Under the pieces are notes generated by a model. That model made no database searches and was not told the DNA's origin. It saw only the letters and a list, made by a program, of their open reading frames with translations. Positions 1 to 12,402 of a stretch of 64,000 nt of DNA are shown here, piece after piece. The translations under genes were made by a program, and so were the position numbers. The stretch's first letter is position 1. Each line of letters starts with the position of its first letter. The stretch is from Lomentospora prolificans (lineage: Eukaryota; Ascomycota; Sordariomycetes; Microascales; Microascaceae), in assembly GCA_029532625.1 (NCBI GenBank), contig JARFXM010000006.1, positions 2,790,001-2,854,000 on the forward strand. The letters run 5' to 3'.

Positions 1-509
1 CTAAAGAATTATTTATTCTATATTTATTATAATTCTTTTCTAAATTTAAGTTATAATTATATAATATTTTACTATTTTACTATTTACTTTTAAATTTATA
101 AAATTAATTTAATTACTTTTAAATATTCTTAATTTAGAGTTAGCTTAGATATTTAAAATATTAATCCTATATATTAAGAATAGTATTTATATGTTTTAAA
201 TAAAGATATCCTAATAGCTTAAATTAATAAGTTATTATAAGTGAATTCTACTTATTATAAGATTTAACTTTATTAAGTATTTTTACTAATATACATTTTA
301 TAATAATAAACTATTAGTTTTAAATGTATTTTATTTTTTAAAGGTATTATTTTAAAAAACCATTATACTTTTTGAACTTTATATAATTTAGTTTAGAATT
401 GATTGATAAATAAGATTACTTAATTATTTATAATATTAGCAAAATACTAAAATAATATTTAATTTTTATAGATTTAAACTAAATCTAATACTTAGAGATT
501 CTTAATTAT

Positions 510-875
510 TATTATAGGCTAATATAACCTCTTATACTAACTAAGTAGATAAGTATAGTAGAAGGGAAAAAGGGGAAAAACTCTAATATAACCTAGATAA
601 ATATAGATTAGATAGTATAACCTAGGCTAATTAGGGAAAGGACTTAGATAGATATAGGATAGATAAAATAGCCTAGATTAACTAATAGAGGACTATATTA
701 AAAAGATAACGATAGTCCCTAGAGGACTATATTGTAGGGATATATTGTCTAGTAGAGGATTACACTTATGATAACATAGTATGCCCTATATAGTCTGGTA
801 CAGTCTGCCTGAACATTCCATAGGCAGGCTGATCCTTTTGGTGCAGTGGTCAGACTGCATCACGAAGCTGTAATA
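510..875. repeat. possible LTR with a weakly mutated right end
   Basis: The left end reads TATTATAGGCTAA and the right end CTGTAATA, consistent with RIP-altered TGTTACAG...CTGTAACA LTR termini. The last 100 bases or so (about 770-875) still hold many CA and TG dinucleotides, unlike their surroundings. I could not find a matching target duplication, so the boundaries are tentative. Confidence 0.3.
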
Positions 876-1184
876 ATCAAATGGAAGTTATAGTCCTAGG
901 AAAGATAATATTTATATGTTATAATCTCTACTACTATATATCTTAACCTTTTAGTCTTTCTAGTAGTTAATTTAAGTTATTCTATAAACTATACTTAAAT
1001 ATATATTATAAAACTATATTATTACTATCTAACTACTTTACTTGTCTATTTATAGACCTGACTGACTATTCTAACCCTAAGGAAGCTAACCCTAATATAT
1101 ACTATTAGAATATCATAATTATTAGAGTAAACTTAGTAAGCTTAATAAAATAATATACTATTACTAGAATAGTATATATTAATT

Positions 1185-1638
1185 TGTAAGGGGGTGTGAT
1201 ATAGTCACACTTAAGTAAGGTAGTCCTAAGAGTTATAGAGTCAGATCAGAATATATTCACTATTTATTTACAGAATTATAATATAGAGACTTCAGCTTAG
1301 AGAGCCCCCTTTTCCTCTTATAGCTCTCTAGCTATCTTCCTTTTATATTTTATTTAGGCTCTACTTATAGAGGATATAGCCTAGTCTTAGATTATACTCT
1401 AGACTACCCCTAGGCTATCTTAGAGTAATCTCTAGTTTAGGTCTATACTACTAGATTCCTAGTAGTATAAGATCTATTATCTTAGGACTAAGTAGCTTAT
1501 ATCTTCTCTTTAGAATATCCTTAGTAAAACCTTTCTAATTCCTACTATTATCCTAGAGTATTTAGGGTTTAGTAGGAGTTGACTCTTAGTACTATTAAGG
1601 TTATATCTACCTTATTCCTTAGTAAAGAATCCCTTATA
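1185..1638 (-). mobile_element. solo LTR, family 1, inverted, TSD TAATT
   Basis: This 454-bp segment starts TGTAAGGGGG and ends CCCTTATA. It is flanked on both sides by TAATT (1,180-1,184 and 1,639-1,643), a 5-bp target-site duplication. It is similar to the reverse complement of the LTR at 8,440-8,889, including a shared block around 1,265-1,290 (GAATTATAATATAGAGACTT). No internal retrotransposon sequence lies next to it, so it is a solo LTR left by recombination between LTRs. Confidence 0.75.
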
Positions 1639-2662
1639 TAATTCTTTATTTTAAGTTTTACTTTCTAAAAATCTTATAATAAAATTAAAACTAATTTGCC
1701 CCCTAAAAAATGTAGTTAAATAAAAAAAAAAGATTAACTTTTCATGAAGTTTATATTAAGGTTTCTATATTCTGTAATATTATATATATATTTTAATATA
1801 CTTATAAATATTTGCTTTAAAGTTTTTTTAATAAAACTTATACTTAAGTAATTCTATAATATAATTTCTCTATAAATAATTTATATTGAGGTTATTATAG
1901 AATCTATAAATGGTTTCTAGTTTTAGAGCTTTTTAGTCAAGTATAATAGCTTTTACATTATGAAGTAATAATCCTTATTTTTTATAATATAGAATCCTTT
2001 TCCTAAGTATCCCTAGAAAATATTGGCTAAACTTTTAGTAATATAAATCCATTTTTTATAATATCTATAATTATAATAGGTTAAACCTAGAAGAAGAGTA
2101 TTAATAGTACTAATATTTATAGATACCTAGTAAACTCCCAATAAGATAACTAGAACCTTATAATAGTATATTTTTACCCCTATAAAATCTCTACAAGACC
2201 TATATAGTAAACCCCTAAAGACTTTCTAATAACTTACTAAAGATCTACCTAATAATACTATAAGAATAGATAAGCTCTTAGACTAACCTCTCTTTCCCTT
2301 CTCTTTCTTCTTTCTTCTTTTTTTTAAACTATCTTTTAATAAATATATCTTAACCTTAGTATATAGTTACTATAGTATAATAAGTTTATTATATATTATA
2401 AGATAATTCTTCTTAAGAAAAAGAACCCTTAGAAGTAACTTATTATTATTATAATAACTCTAAGTATTCCTTATAAAATTAATACTTACAAAATTAAAAA
2501 TATAGACTTAATTAATTAAGACTATATATACTAGTTATAAAATAAGCTATAAACTATATAATATAGCTAATCTATAAGTAACTTATTTAGGTCTTATAAG
2601 CTTTTCAGAACTTAGGATTATATACTTATTTAATATTACTAATTAGATTATTCCAAAGTATC

Positions 2663-3011
2663 TGTTACACTATATCATGCAAGCAAGCATAGAGGCACTC
2701 TATGACATGCCATACCAATATAAGCAAGCATGAATATGCTCTGGCAGAACCTTAGCAGTAAGCAAGCAATACTAAAGGTTGAAGGTAAGGAATATATAAA
2801 GGAAGTAAGGAACTATAAGCTAGATAGAAAGAATAAGACTATTTTACTATCATAAGAGAATACCTACCTGTATACTAACTGACTATATAGAGGTGAACTT
2901 ACATGAACTAGTGACTATATTGAATCTGTGAATAGCATCATAGAACCCTCCTGCTTACTTGTTAGCAGCTTGGCAGCTAGTAAGCAAGCGGATATAGCAT
3001 GAGCTGTAATA
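2663..3011 (-). mobile_element. solo LTR, family 3, little RIP, TSD GTATC
   Basis: This 349-bp segment begins TGTTACAC and ends CTGTAATA. It is flanked by perfect GTATC duplications (2,658-2,662 and 3,012-3,016). It retains many CA and TG dinucleotides (for example ATGCAAGCAAGCATAGAGGC), so it has been mutated far less than its surroundings. The reverse complement matches heavily mutated copies at about 9,700-9,990 and 25,171-25,381, including the shared block GAAAGAATAAGACTAT. It looks like a relatively late insertion. Confidence 0.85.
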
Positions 3012-3154
3012 GTATCTATATTCCCCTTTCTAAAGAATTTTATTTATTATTCTTATTAGTTAACTTTAACTTAACTTTACTATTTTTATAATATAATACT
3101 ATTAAATAAAAGCGTCTAATAAACCCTTATAAGTTTATTAATAAATATACGCAT

Positions 3155-3524
3155 TATAATATATAAATATAATAAGTTAGGAGAGTTTCACTAAGGATAC
3201 TCTAAAGCAAGAATAATAAATTAGCAAGTCCTAACATCTTATCCTTTAAACTACTACTAGCTAAGATTTAGTACTTTAGACCTTTAGGCTAGAAATAGTT
3301 ATAAGAGAATCTACTCTATAGTCTAGAGCTAGCCTAGATTCTACTTAAATAGAGGCCAGAATAGAAATATAAAAGGAAAGTTAAAGAGCTTTAGAAGAAA
3401 AAAGGCTCTTTAAGCTAAAGTCTCTATATTATAATTCTATAAACTTATAGTAAATACTCTCTAATTTAACTCTATAATACTTATAACCTTTTTACTTAAG
3501 TATAACTATATTATATCCTTTATA
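3155..3524 (+). mobile_element. partial family 1 LTR
   Basis: Similar in sequence and orientation to the LTR at 8,440-8,889 from GGAGAGTTTCACTAAGGATACTC to its end near TCCTTTATA. The 5' part diverges, and no target duplication was found. It abuts sequence at 3,540-3,660 that is the reverse complement of 8,890-9,000, so this LTR lies against an inverted copy of the repeat that starts at 5,786. Confidence 0.6.
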
Positions 3525-3664
3525 TATAATTAATAATATAAAACTATTTCTAATAAGAGTAAGTTAAACTAATTTAAAAATAAAATAGTATTATATAACC
3601 CTTAATACTAAAGTATAAGAAAAGTTATCTAGGTAAGAAGTTACTTTTTAGAAAGTAGATTTAA

Positions 3665-5000
3665 CTTTATAAAATATTAGCCTATATATAGATATCAATA
3701 AGTATACTTTTAAAATCAAAAAATTCAATTTTTAGGATTTATTATAAAAGCTAGGAAAAAGTAAAAATAAATTCTAAGAAAATAGTTATAATTACTTAAT
3801 AGAAAGTATCAACTATAACATAAATAGTTAAAAAGTTGTTAGGACTTATAAGTCATTATAAAGAATAAATCTTAAATTTTTAAAACTTTTTAAATTTATT
3901 AATAATTTTATAAAGAAAATAGATTTTTTAATTAAGATTTAAGTTATTAAATAGTATTTAATACATTCAAGTTAAGATTTACTATAATACTAGTTCTAGT
4001 ATACTTTAACCTTATAAAAGAGATAGTATTTAGAATAGGTACTTTAGATAATATAATAAATAATATTTTTACATGAAAGGATAAGACTAGGTATTATTAA
4101 TGAATTATGTAAAAGAAATATTCTTTTTAAAATTTAACTATTTAACTTATAATAAGGAATTACTGGCTATAATTTAGTACATTAAGTAATAATATAGTAA
4201 GTTATAGTTTATTAGATACTTTATTACTTTAATAGTTTATAAAACCTTTACTTACTTAACTAATTATTTAAATACTTTCTAAATAATAAATTTATCAATA
4301 AAAGATTACAGTATATTATAGTTCTAAGATAAATGATCAATTTAAGAGAGTTCTATTTATTTTAATTTTTTTTTATCTTACTAAGAGTAGGATATACTTA
4401 CGACATAGATAATGACTAGATTTAGAGAAGAATAAACTAGGTTTTAGGGAGAGATAGTAAAGTAATTATAATTATATATATTTTTATATACTTTTAAATA
4501 TATTTTAATACTATTATTAAAAACTAGAGTACTAGTATTAGATATAATAATAAATTACTTATAGGATAATCTAGCAAGGAAATTATAACTACTAATAATA
4601 CCTTTTCATAATAATGAATTTATTATCTTATAAGAATTAACTCTAATTACGAATAACTAATATTAGTTCATCTAAGATTATATAATAAAAGATCTTCAAT
4701 AATACTTTAGAAAACCTAAACTCTCTTTTTTTTTATAAAGTAAATATTAGATTAAATAAATTAAAGCAAAAGCAATAAATCTAGATCCCTAATTATAAAC
4801 CTTTATATATTAAGCTAATATAAGACTTCATAATTTTATACTTATTAGTTAGAGTATAAGATTACTTAAATAGTATTATTAAGGAAGTTTATATAGCTAA
4901 GACTAGCTTTACATATAAGATTGTTTACAAGGAATTATAAATCATATAAAAAAAGAATTTTATAGTGAAATATATAGAAAGTATTATCAAAACTGCTATC
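3665..5000 (+). mobile_element. degraded Ty3/gypsy pol fragment (RNase H region)
   Basis: Around 4,136-4,174 the + strand reads N-Y-L-T-Y-N-K-E-L-L-A-I-I. This corresponds to the conserved RNase H block (N-Y-x-x-Y-D-K-E-L-L-A-I-V) that follows reverse transcriptase in Ty3/gypsy elements. A second block near 4,250 (T-N-Y-L-N-T-F) fits the T-D-H-x-N-L-x-Y-F motif. Many stops are present. The outer limits are approximate. Confidence 0.55.
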
Positions 5001-5785
5001 AATATTAAGACTATTAATAAAGTAAAATCTTCATAGATTTTATTATTAACCTACTTTTAATTAGACTTTATATAAGTATTACTATTTTAATAATTCTAAA
5101 CTACTTAAGTAGAATTATTATTTTTAATATATGAAAATGATTATAATAAAAGTAATAGTAAAAGTATTAATATAATATTTTATTTCATATTATAACTATC
5201 TTTAAATAATAGTTTAAATTAAGAATCTTGATCCATTAGTAAGAAATAAAAGTAAGCCTACTAACTTTTTAAAGATTACCTAATATTTCTAAACTATTAT
5301 CTCATTAGAAATAAATAAGACTATAGAAAGGAGAAACTAGATATTAAAAAGCTACCTCTAAGCTTATATTACTTACCTTTAGAATAACTAGAATAACCTA
5401 TTATTAATAGTAGTATAATAATTAATAACTAAGAGCTTAAATAGATATAAGTTTATTCTTTATAATATATAGTTATAATAATTCTCTAATTAATCTATAT
5501 AAAGATTATCTTATAAGAATATAAAAGTTATTTATAAGAATATATAAAAAAAAGGCTTTAATAGTAAGATAGAAACTAGTTAAAGAAATTACCTAAATAG
5601 TAATAATAAAAGTTTAGGAAAGCTAAAATAGTATATAAATATATAAAAATAACTTATTAGTTAATTTTAAGTTAATAGTAAAATCTAGTTATATATAAAG
5701 AACTTTGAAATTAAATACCCTATAAAGAAACTTGATTAGATTAACGGTAAATATATATTTCTTAAAACTATAAGAATATATATAT

Positions 5786-8700
5786 TATAGGGTTACTAGA
5801 GGTAGCTTAGATAGTAGTCTATACTATATTAACCTGAAATAACAAAAGGAGGAGGATCTAGATAAAGAGGTTATATAGGTATTATAGGGGTTTTATGATA
5901 GGGTATACTTATACTTGTAGCTCTACTAGAAATCTAGTTTTTATACCAAGGTATATTTTTACTAGTAAATCTACCTTTAGAGATTTAGCATTACTTAGGA
6001 GTAGGTTATAATAGTATACTAGTTAGAGTACTGTACCTCCTTAATCTACTTAGTCATATATACTTAAATTAGCTCCTAACTAGACCTTTCTCTTAGGTTA
6101 AAACCCTCATATAAACCCTTCTCTCCACCCTTCCTTCCCCCCGGTATTATATATTATATAGTTTATTATTATCAGTTTTATCTACTCTACTCTATTTTAT
6201 TCTCCCCTTTTTATCCTAACTAGTATAGTAAAAAGGATTATATTATTATTATTTCTATATTCCTTCTTATATCTTCTTTTTACTATTACTAGTATATTAA
6301 TATACTTCTAATCCTTCATGATATTTTCTATAATTTCCAATTCTAATAAAAATAAGAATAGCTTTCCTCTCTTTTAAAAGTACTTTTATTCCTTTATATA
6401 ATACCCCTCTACTACCATTATTATATCAATCTACCTCTATTTTAGCTTTTTAACCTCTATACCTACCTCCCTAGTAGCTCGTAGTAGTTTATATATTATA
6501 ACAAATCTACCATTATTAAGGTTTTAGGCTTTATTTATAATAAACCTTACTTTTATTATATTTACTTTTTTTAAAAGAACTAGGATAAACAGAGTCCTTA
6601 TACTTACTTATTATAAAGTAGGCTATTATTATATACCTACCCTTTCTATTATTATATTTTACTAAAAAGACTTATAAGGCTTATAGAATAATCCTAATAA
6701 AGCTTTAAGCCTTCTAAATATAACTTTATAAAATACTATCTAAGTTTAGTAAAATACAAAATCTTTTAAGATTTAAAATATCCTCTTTTTATATATTATC
6801 CTCTTTTATTTCTACCTTTTTTTTTATCTTTTTACTGATTTTTAGTATATTAGTAGCTGTATTAGGCAATTTCTTTTTATCTTTTATTATTTTCCTAACC
6901 TTTAATATTAGTTTTACTATCCTTATTATTACTGCTATATTTATTATACCTAACTTATTATAATATATAACTACTAAAGAGATTACTTTTCTTATTATAT
7001 CTAGATATTTAAAGAGTATATAAAAATAAATAAAAAAGTAGATAAAAGTAGTAATACTAATAACTATAATATTAGCTAATTTATTATTAATAATTATAAC
7101 TTTATATAATTTAGTAGTCTACTCTTTATCTTATTATGCTTTTTACATTGAAACAATAACTACCTTATACTTAGTAGAAGAACTATTTCCTTATATACTA
7201 ATCATTTTTAGGTTTATACTATTATTTTTACTATCTAGTAGCTAGTTTTTCCTCTTTTAAAATTCAGCTTTCAATTATTATTCTGATTTATATTATTATA
7301 TTATACATTAAAATAGTTAAATACTATTACTTCCTATATATTATCTAATTACTTTTATTTTAGTAATCTATACTTTTTCTATTATATTAAGATCTCTTAG
7401 ATTATTCTACATTTTACTTTTTCAAGTATATACAATAGATTCCTTCTACTTTATATTCTTCTTTACTATTAATTAATATTGCTAAAAGTTATAACTTAGT
7501 AATTTATGATTTTAAAAGTAGATCTATTCTTATATATTTTAGTGTATTGCTATTAAAAAATTATAATCTTTCCTTAAATAGCTTTTATTATAATATGTTT
7601 TGAATTTTACTAGTATAACTTCTTTTTGAATTATATTATAATAATATCCTTTATTTATCTAGACTTGGTCTTTAACCTAGTTTAGCTAAGTACTATTTAG
7701 TATATATATACTTTTTAGTTTAAGGTAGGTATTATTATGAAAACTTAGTAGAGTTTTATAATAATTCTTAGTTTATATATAAATACTAATACTTTCGTAA
7801 ATAATATTAAATTATTATTTGTTTTTAAAAAGGTAGTAGAAGTATTACTAGAAATCTCATATCTAGTTTATCCCTTAGTTATTTATAATAACCCTAGATT
7901 AATTATAATAATAGATTAGTATAATAGAAAGTATTTAGTATAAGCTTTGATTTTTACTAATTTTATTAGCTTAAGTCTACCTTTTTTAGTAAGTAGGTTT
8001 TAGATATTTTAAATAAACACTTTTTATTAACTTCTAAGAGGTTAGTAATAAAGTCTCTTTAAATCTCTTATTAAAAATAAACTAATATTAATAGTAAGTA
8101 GAAGAGGCTAGCTTTCTACTTCATCTAAATCTTATTTAGTTATAAATATTATAATTATAATAGAAATACTCTCTATATTTATAAAAGAGTAGCTAGTAGA
8201 AATCTCTAAATATTATTATAATTATTATACTTTTATCTCTCATAGAGTAGCTAATACTATAGGTATTATATATATATTAGGTTAAATAACTTTATAACTT
8301 ATCAAATAGTCCCTCTTCATTTTCCTTCTCTTTCTTTCTAAGTATAATACTTCTAAGAACCTAAATATAGCCTTTATAATATAAGGTTTCTTCTTATCTA
8401 CTAAATAGTTACTAATTTAGATCGTTAAGTTAAATCTACTATAAATGGGTTCTTTCATCGAAGGCCAAGTCATATATAGCCTAGCTAGAACCAAGAACTA
8501 ACTCCATTTAATCCCTAAACACTCTAGAACTATAATAAGAATTAGGAGAGTTCTACTAGGGATACTCTAAAATAAGAATAATAGATTAGTAAGTCCTAAG
8601 ACCCTTATCTCCTAGATTACTACTAGCTAAGATCTAGTACTTTAGACCCCTAGGGCTAGAGATAAGTCTAAGTTAGTTTAGAAATAGTCTAGACCTAGCT

Positions 8701-9700
8701 TAGGTCCTACTTAAATAGAGGCTAAAATATAAAAGGAAGTTAGTTAAAAGAGTTTTTAAAGAAAAGAAGGCTCTTTAAGCTAAAGTTTCTATATTATAAT
8801 TCTATAAATTTATAGTGAATACTCTCTAATCTAACTTTATAATATTTAGGATCCCCTTACTTAAGTATAACTATACACTGTCCCTTATATCTACTTTCTA
8901 AAAAATAGTTACTTAAATAACCCTTTTTATATTTTAGTATAAGGGGTTATATAATATTATTTTATCTTAGAATTAGTTTAATTTATTACTATTAAAAATC
9001 CCTTTTAGCTTTTAAATTATTATTATTATTATTATATATAAGTAATTCTCTATTATTAATTATAGTATTAATTATATATTATATATATTTTAATCTTTTA
9101 ATATAAAAATATTTTATTCTTCTTTTTAATAATATATCTGATATATATTTATTCAATCAGTATATGATTTATACATTAAATTTGAATAAATAGTGTACTT
9201 AATAAATTTATTATTTTAATATATATTAATATATAATAAAATACTCTAAACTCTAATAGTTTATATTAAGATTATAGGAGTTTCATAATCTCAGAACTTA
9301 ATAGATTACTATTCTTTATAATAACTAATATTTCTCCATTATATATTAGATAATTCTTTTTTATCCAAGCTAATTTTTATAAATAGAGAATAATACCTTA
9401 TCTTTAATTATCAACTTCTTAGCTCAAACTCTCTCTTAATATTATACTACTATAATTAGCTTTCAGGAAATCTTATTTTCTAGGTTTTACTAGATTAAAA
9501 TTAATACTTTTATAAAGAAAACTTTTAATACTAAAATATTTTTTATAATCTATATTCTACCTAAAAACCCTTCTCTAAGAAAAATTATAAACCTTTTGTA
9601 ATTTAAAAACTTTAAATATAAGCATTTAATACTAATCAATAGAACTAGGAAACCTTATACTCCTATATATATTATAAATAGTTACTATTTAAGGATAACT
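5786..9700 (+). mobile_element. RIP-degraded element, copy A
   Basis: Starts TATAGGGTTACTAGAGG and is colinear with copy B (from 12,403). Shared blocks include AGTCTATA(C/A)TATATTAACCT, the CCTTCC-TTCCCCCC tract near 6,130, TTCCAATTCTAATAA near 6,340, AAGTATAATACTTCTAAGA near 8,345 and TAGTATAAGGGGTTATATA near 8,935. It is interrupted by a solo LTR (8,440-8,889) and keeps the empty site of the mariner element found in copy B at TA 5,859-5,860. The right limit is set where similarity stops, at a family 3 LTR fragment. The element class is not resolved, although the TG-type start suggests an LTR element. Confidence 0.6.
8440..8889 (+). mobile_element. solo LTR, family 1, TSD TCTAC, nested in copy A
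   Basis: This 450-bp segment starts TATAAATGGG (RIP-altered TG) and ends CCCTTATA (RIP-altered CA). It is flanked by TCTAC at 8,435-8,439 and 8,890-8,894. Copy B runs straight through the equivalent site near 16,155-16,170 with no LTR, giving an independent empty site. Its age is therefore younger than the duplication of the host element. Confidence 0.8.
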
Positions 9701-9990
9701 ATTATATCTTCACTATACTACTTACTAACTACTAAGCTACTAGCAAGTAAGTTAGTAAGGGGTCTATAATACTATTTATAGATTTATTATAATTACTATT
9801 ATTATATAAGTTTACCTTTATATAATCTATTAGTATATAAGTATATGATCTCTTATAAAAGAGTAAAGATAGTCTTATTCTTTCTATCTAGATTATAATT
9901 CCTTACTTCCTTTATATATTCCTTATATTTAACCTCTAGTATTACCCACTTATTATTAAAGTTCTACTAGGGTATACTTATACTTACTTA
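9700..9990 (+). mobile_element. family 3 LTR fragment
   Basis: Matches the reverse complement of the LTR at 2,663-3,011: TATTATATCTTCACTATAC at the left end, GGGGTCTATAATAC near 9,757 and TCTTTCTATCTAGATTATAATTCC near 9,880. Nearly every CA/TG is converted to TA. Similarity fades after about 9,990. Confidence 0.6.
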
Positions 9991-12402
9991 TATAGTAGAA
10001 TTCAATAATACCTTTAGCTAGTAAGAAAAAGCTAATAACCCTATCAGTACCTTATTAGCTATTAAAACTAAGAACCTAAGACGTAGAAAGTACTAGCTTA
10101 CTATTTTTAGATTTAGTATTATAAGGTAGTAAGTATATATAAAGTATAGGTTAATTAGTATACTTAAGGTGTTATATTTACAAATAAATAACTTTAACTA
10201 GTATTTTTAGGTTATTATTTCTTTTTTCTCTTTTTTATTACTTTTTCTTATTTTCTATTAATAATTAATATACTATCTCTTTTATATTTTCTTTCTTCTC
10301 TTTACTAGTAATTACTCACTAGCTAACAATCTTATATAGTTTTTTTAATTCCTTTCTCCTACTTTTATACTCTTTACTAAAAGGTAATTACTTTTATTAC
10401 TAATTACTTAGTCTAGAGCTATTATAAACTTATTTAATCTCTAATTTTATTTAATAGTTCATTACTATTAATAATATTAATTAATAATTTATAAATCTTA
10501 TAATCCTTTATTCCTCATTTTATATTAATAATAATTATAACCTTTTAGTTAATCTACTATTACTTTTTTTTACTATTAATAGAATCTTATTACTTTTACA
10601 CCCTTTTTATTTACTTATAAATTAATATAATATCCTTTTTATTATTCATTTATTATATCCTTTTTTATATTATTTAATCTAGTTATTACTTTATTTATCA
10701 ACTTTACTGATATTTAAGGATTATTCTCTTTTTTAACTTCTTCATTCCTAGTATTTACTAGCTCTTCTCTTTTATAAAATTTATATACAATATTTAGTAA
10801 TATAAGTATTATAAGTAAAATACTAACTTATAAAAAATAAATATTCTGAATTTTTCTTATACACTACTATTTTTAGTTATTTATCTTTTCTTATTTCTAT
10901 TTTTCCTACTATTTTCTTATAATTACTGATTATTTTACTTATATTCTTTATTATGTTATCTACTTTCTCCTAAAAGGTATCTTTTAAATCTTATCCTATT
11001 TAATAAACTAAATACTTATATCCTATTTAGATATTATAATAGCTAATAATTTATCTAACTTAAATTACTTTTTGCTATTAATTTAGATTAGTTTTAGTGA
11101 TTCTATATATTTTTAATAAAGATTATTTCTTTATAAGACCTTGAAAATATATATAACTAAGACTAGTAAGTAAATCTTTTTTATTTCCTTTTGGAAAATT
11201 TAATTTTATAATAAGTTAATATACTTTTTAAATAATTCTGAAAAGTTTTAATTTAATAACTACTTCTCGTTTAGTTTATTTAATAAGTTATAATTACTAT
11301 CTAATTATAAGTAGATAATATCTCTAATTTAGAATATTACTAGTTAATAGTATTTATTATATTTTACGTTTTAATAATATATTTATAATTATAGTAAATA
11401 CTTCTACTTTTCTACTATTTACTTACTAGATTAAATCTAAAAAACTTTTAGAATTATTTTTCTTATTTCTATTATAATAATAATAATTTCTAAAGTATTT
11501 CTTAACTTATAATTAAAAAGTTAGTATATTAAGATTTTATCTAGTTAAAGCTAAGAATATATTATTAAGATTAAGTTGTCATATTAATAAGAAATTAGCT
11601 TAATTTCTTTTAGATAGTTTACTATATAATAATAAATTATAATCTTAGTTAATTAGATCTTGTTTTTAGATATTCTATTAGTTTATAAATAATAAGCTAT
11701 TATTATTAATTAACTAATCTTTAGTATTTTATAAATCTTTATCTAGACCTTTAAAGTAAACTTTAAATCCTTATTACTAATGATATACGTTAGTAACCTT
11801 TAATTATCATATAATATTACTTATAATACCATTACTATCTATTATACTATAATTATGATCCTACTTTGAATAATCAATAATATCTTCTTATTAAAAGTAT
11901 AATTAATTAATAGTAAATTATCTAATATTTAATAATTGAATATTATTTAAAATATATCTTTTATTGGAATAGTAAATATGATTATAATAGAATCTATTAT
12001 AATTATATAATATAGGACTAATACTATAACAATACTTTTTAATCTTATGTACTATTTGATAAATATATAAATTCTATAAATTTATAATATTCTTTTACCT
12101 TTTATATATTAATTATATATTATAGGGATAATTTATACTACTAGGTATAATATATATAGTTTATAATTACTTTCTTAAATAGGTTAACTAATATTAGCCT
12201 CTTCTAATTTATCTTAACTTTCTCTTTTTTTCTTTATTTAATTATCTATAATATTTTTCTCAACTTATTATCCTTTTTATAACTATTAATAATTAATTAT
12301 TATTATTTTTTATTAGCTAGACTAGTAGTATTTATATTTCTTACCTCTTTATATCCTCTAGGATATATACTTACTTTATATATCTAGTATTATACTATTT
12401 AT

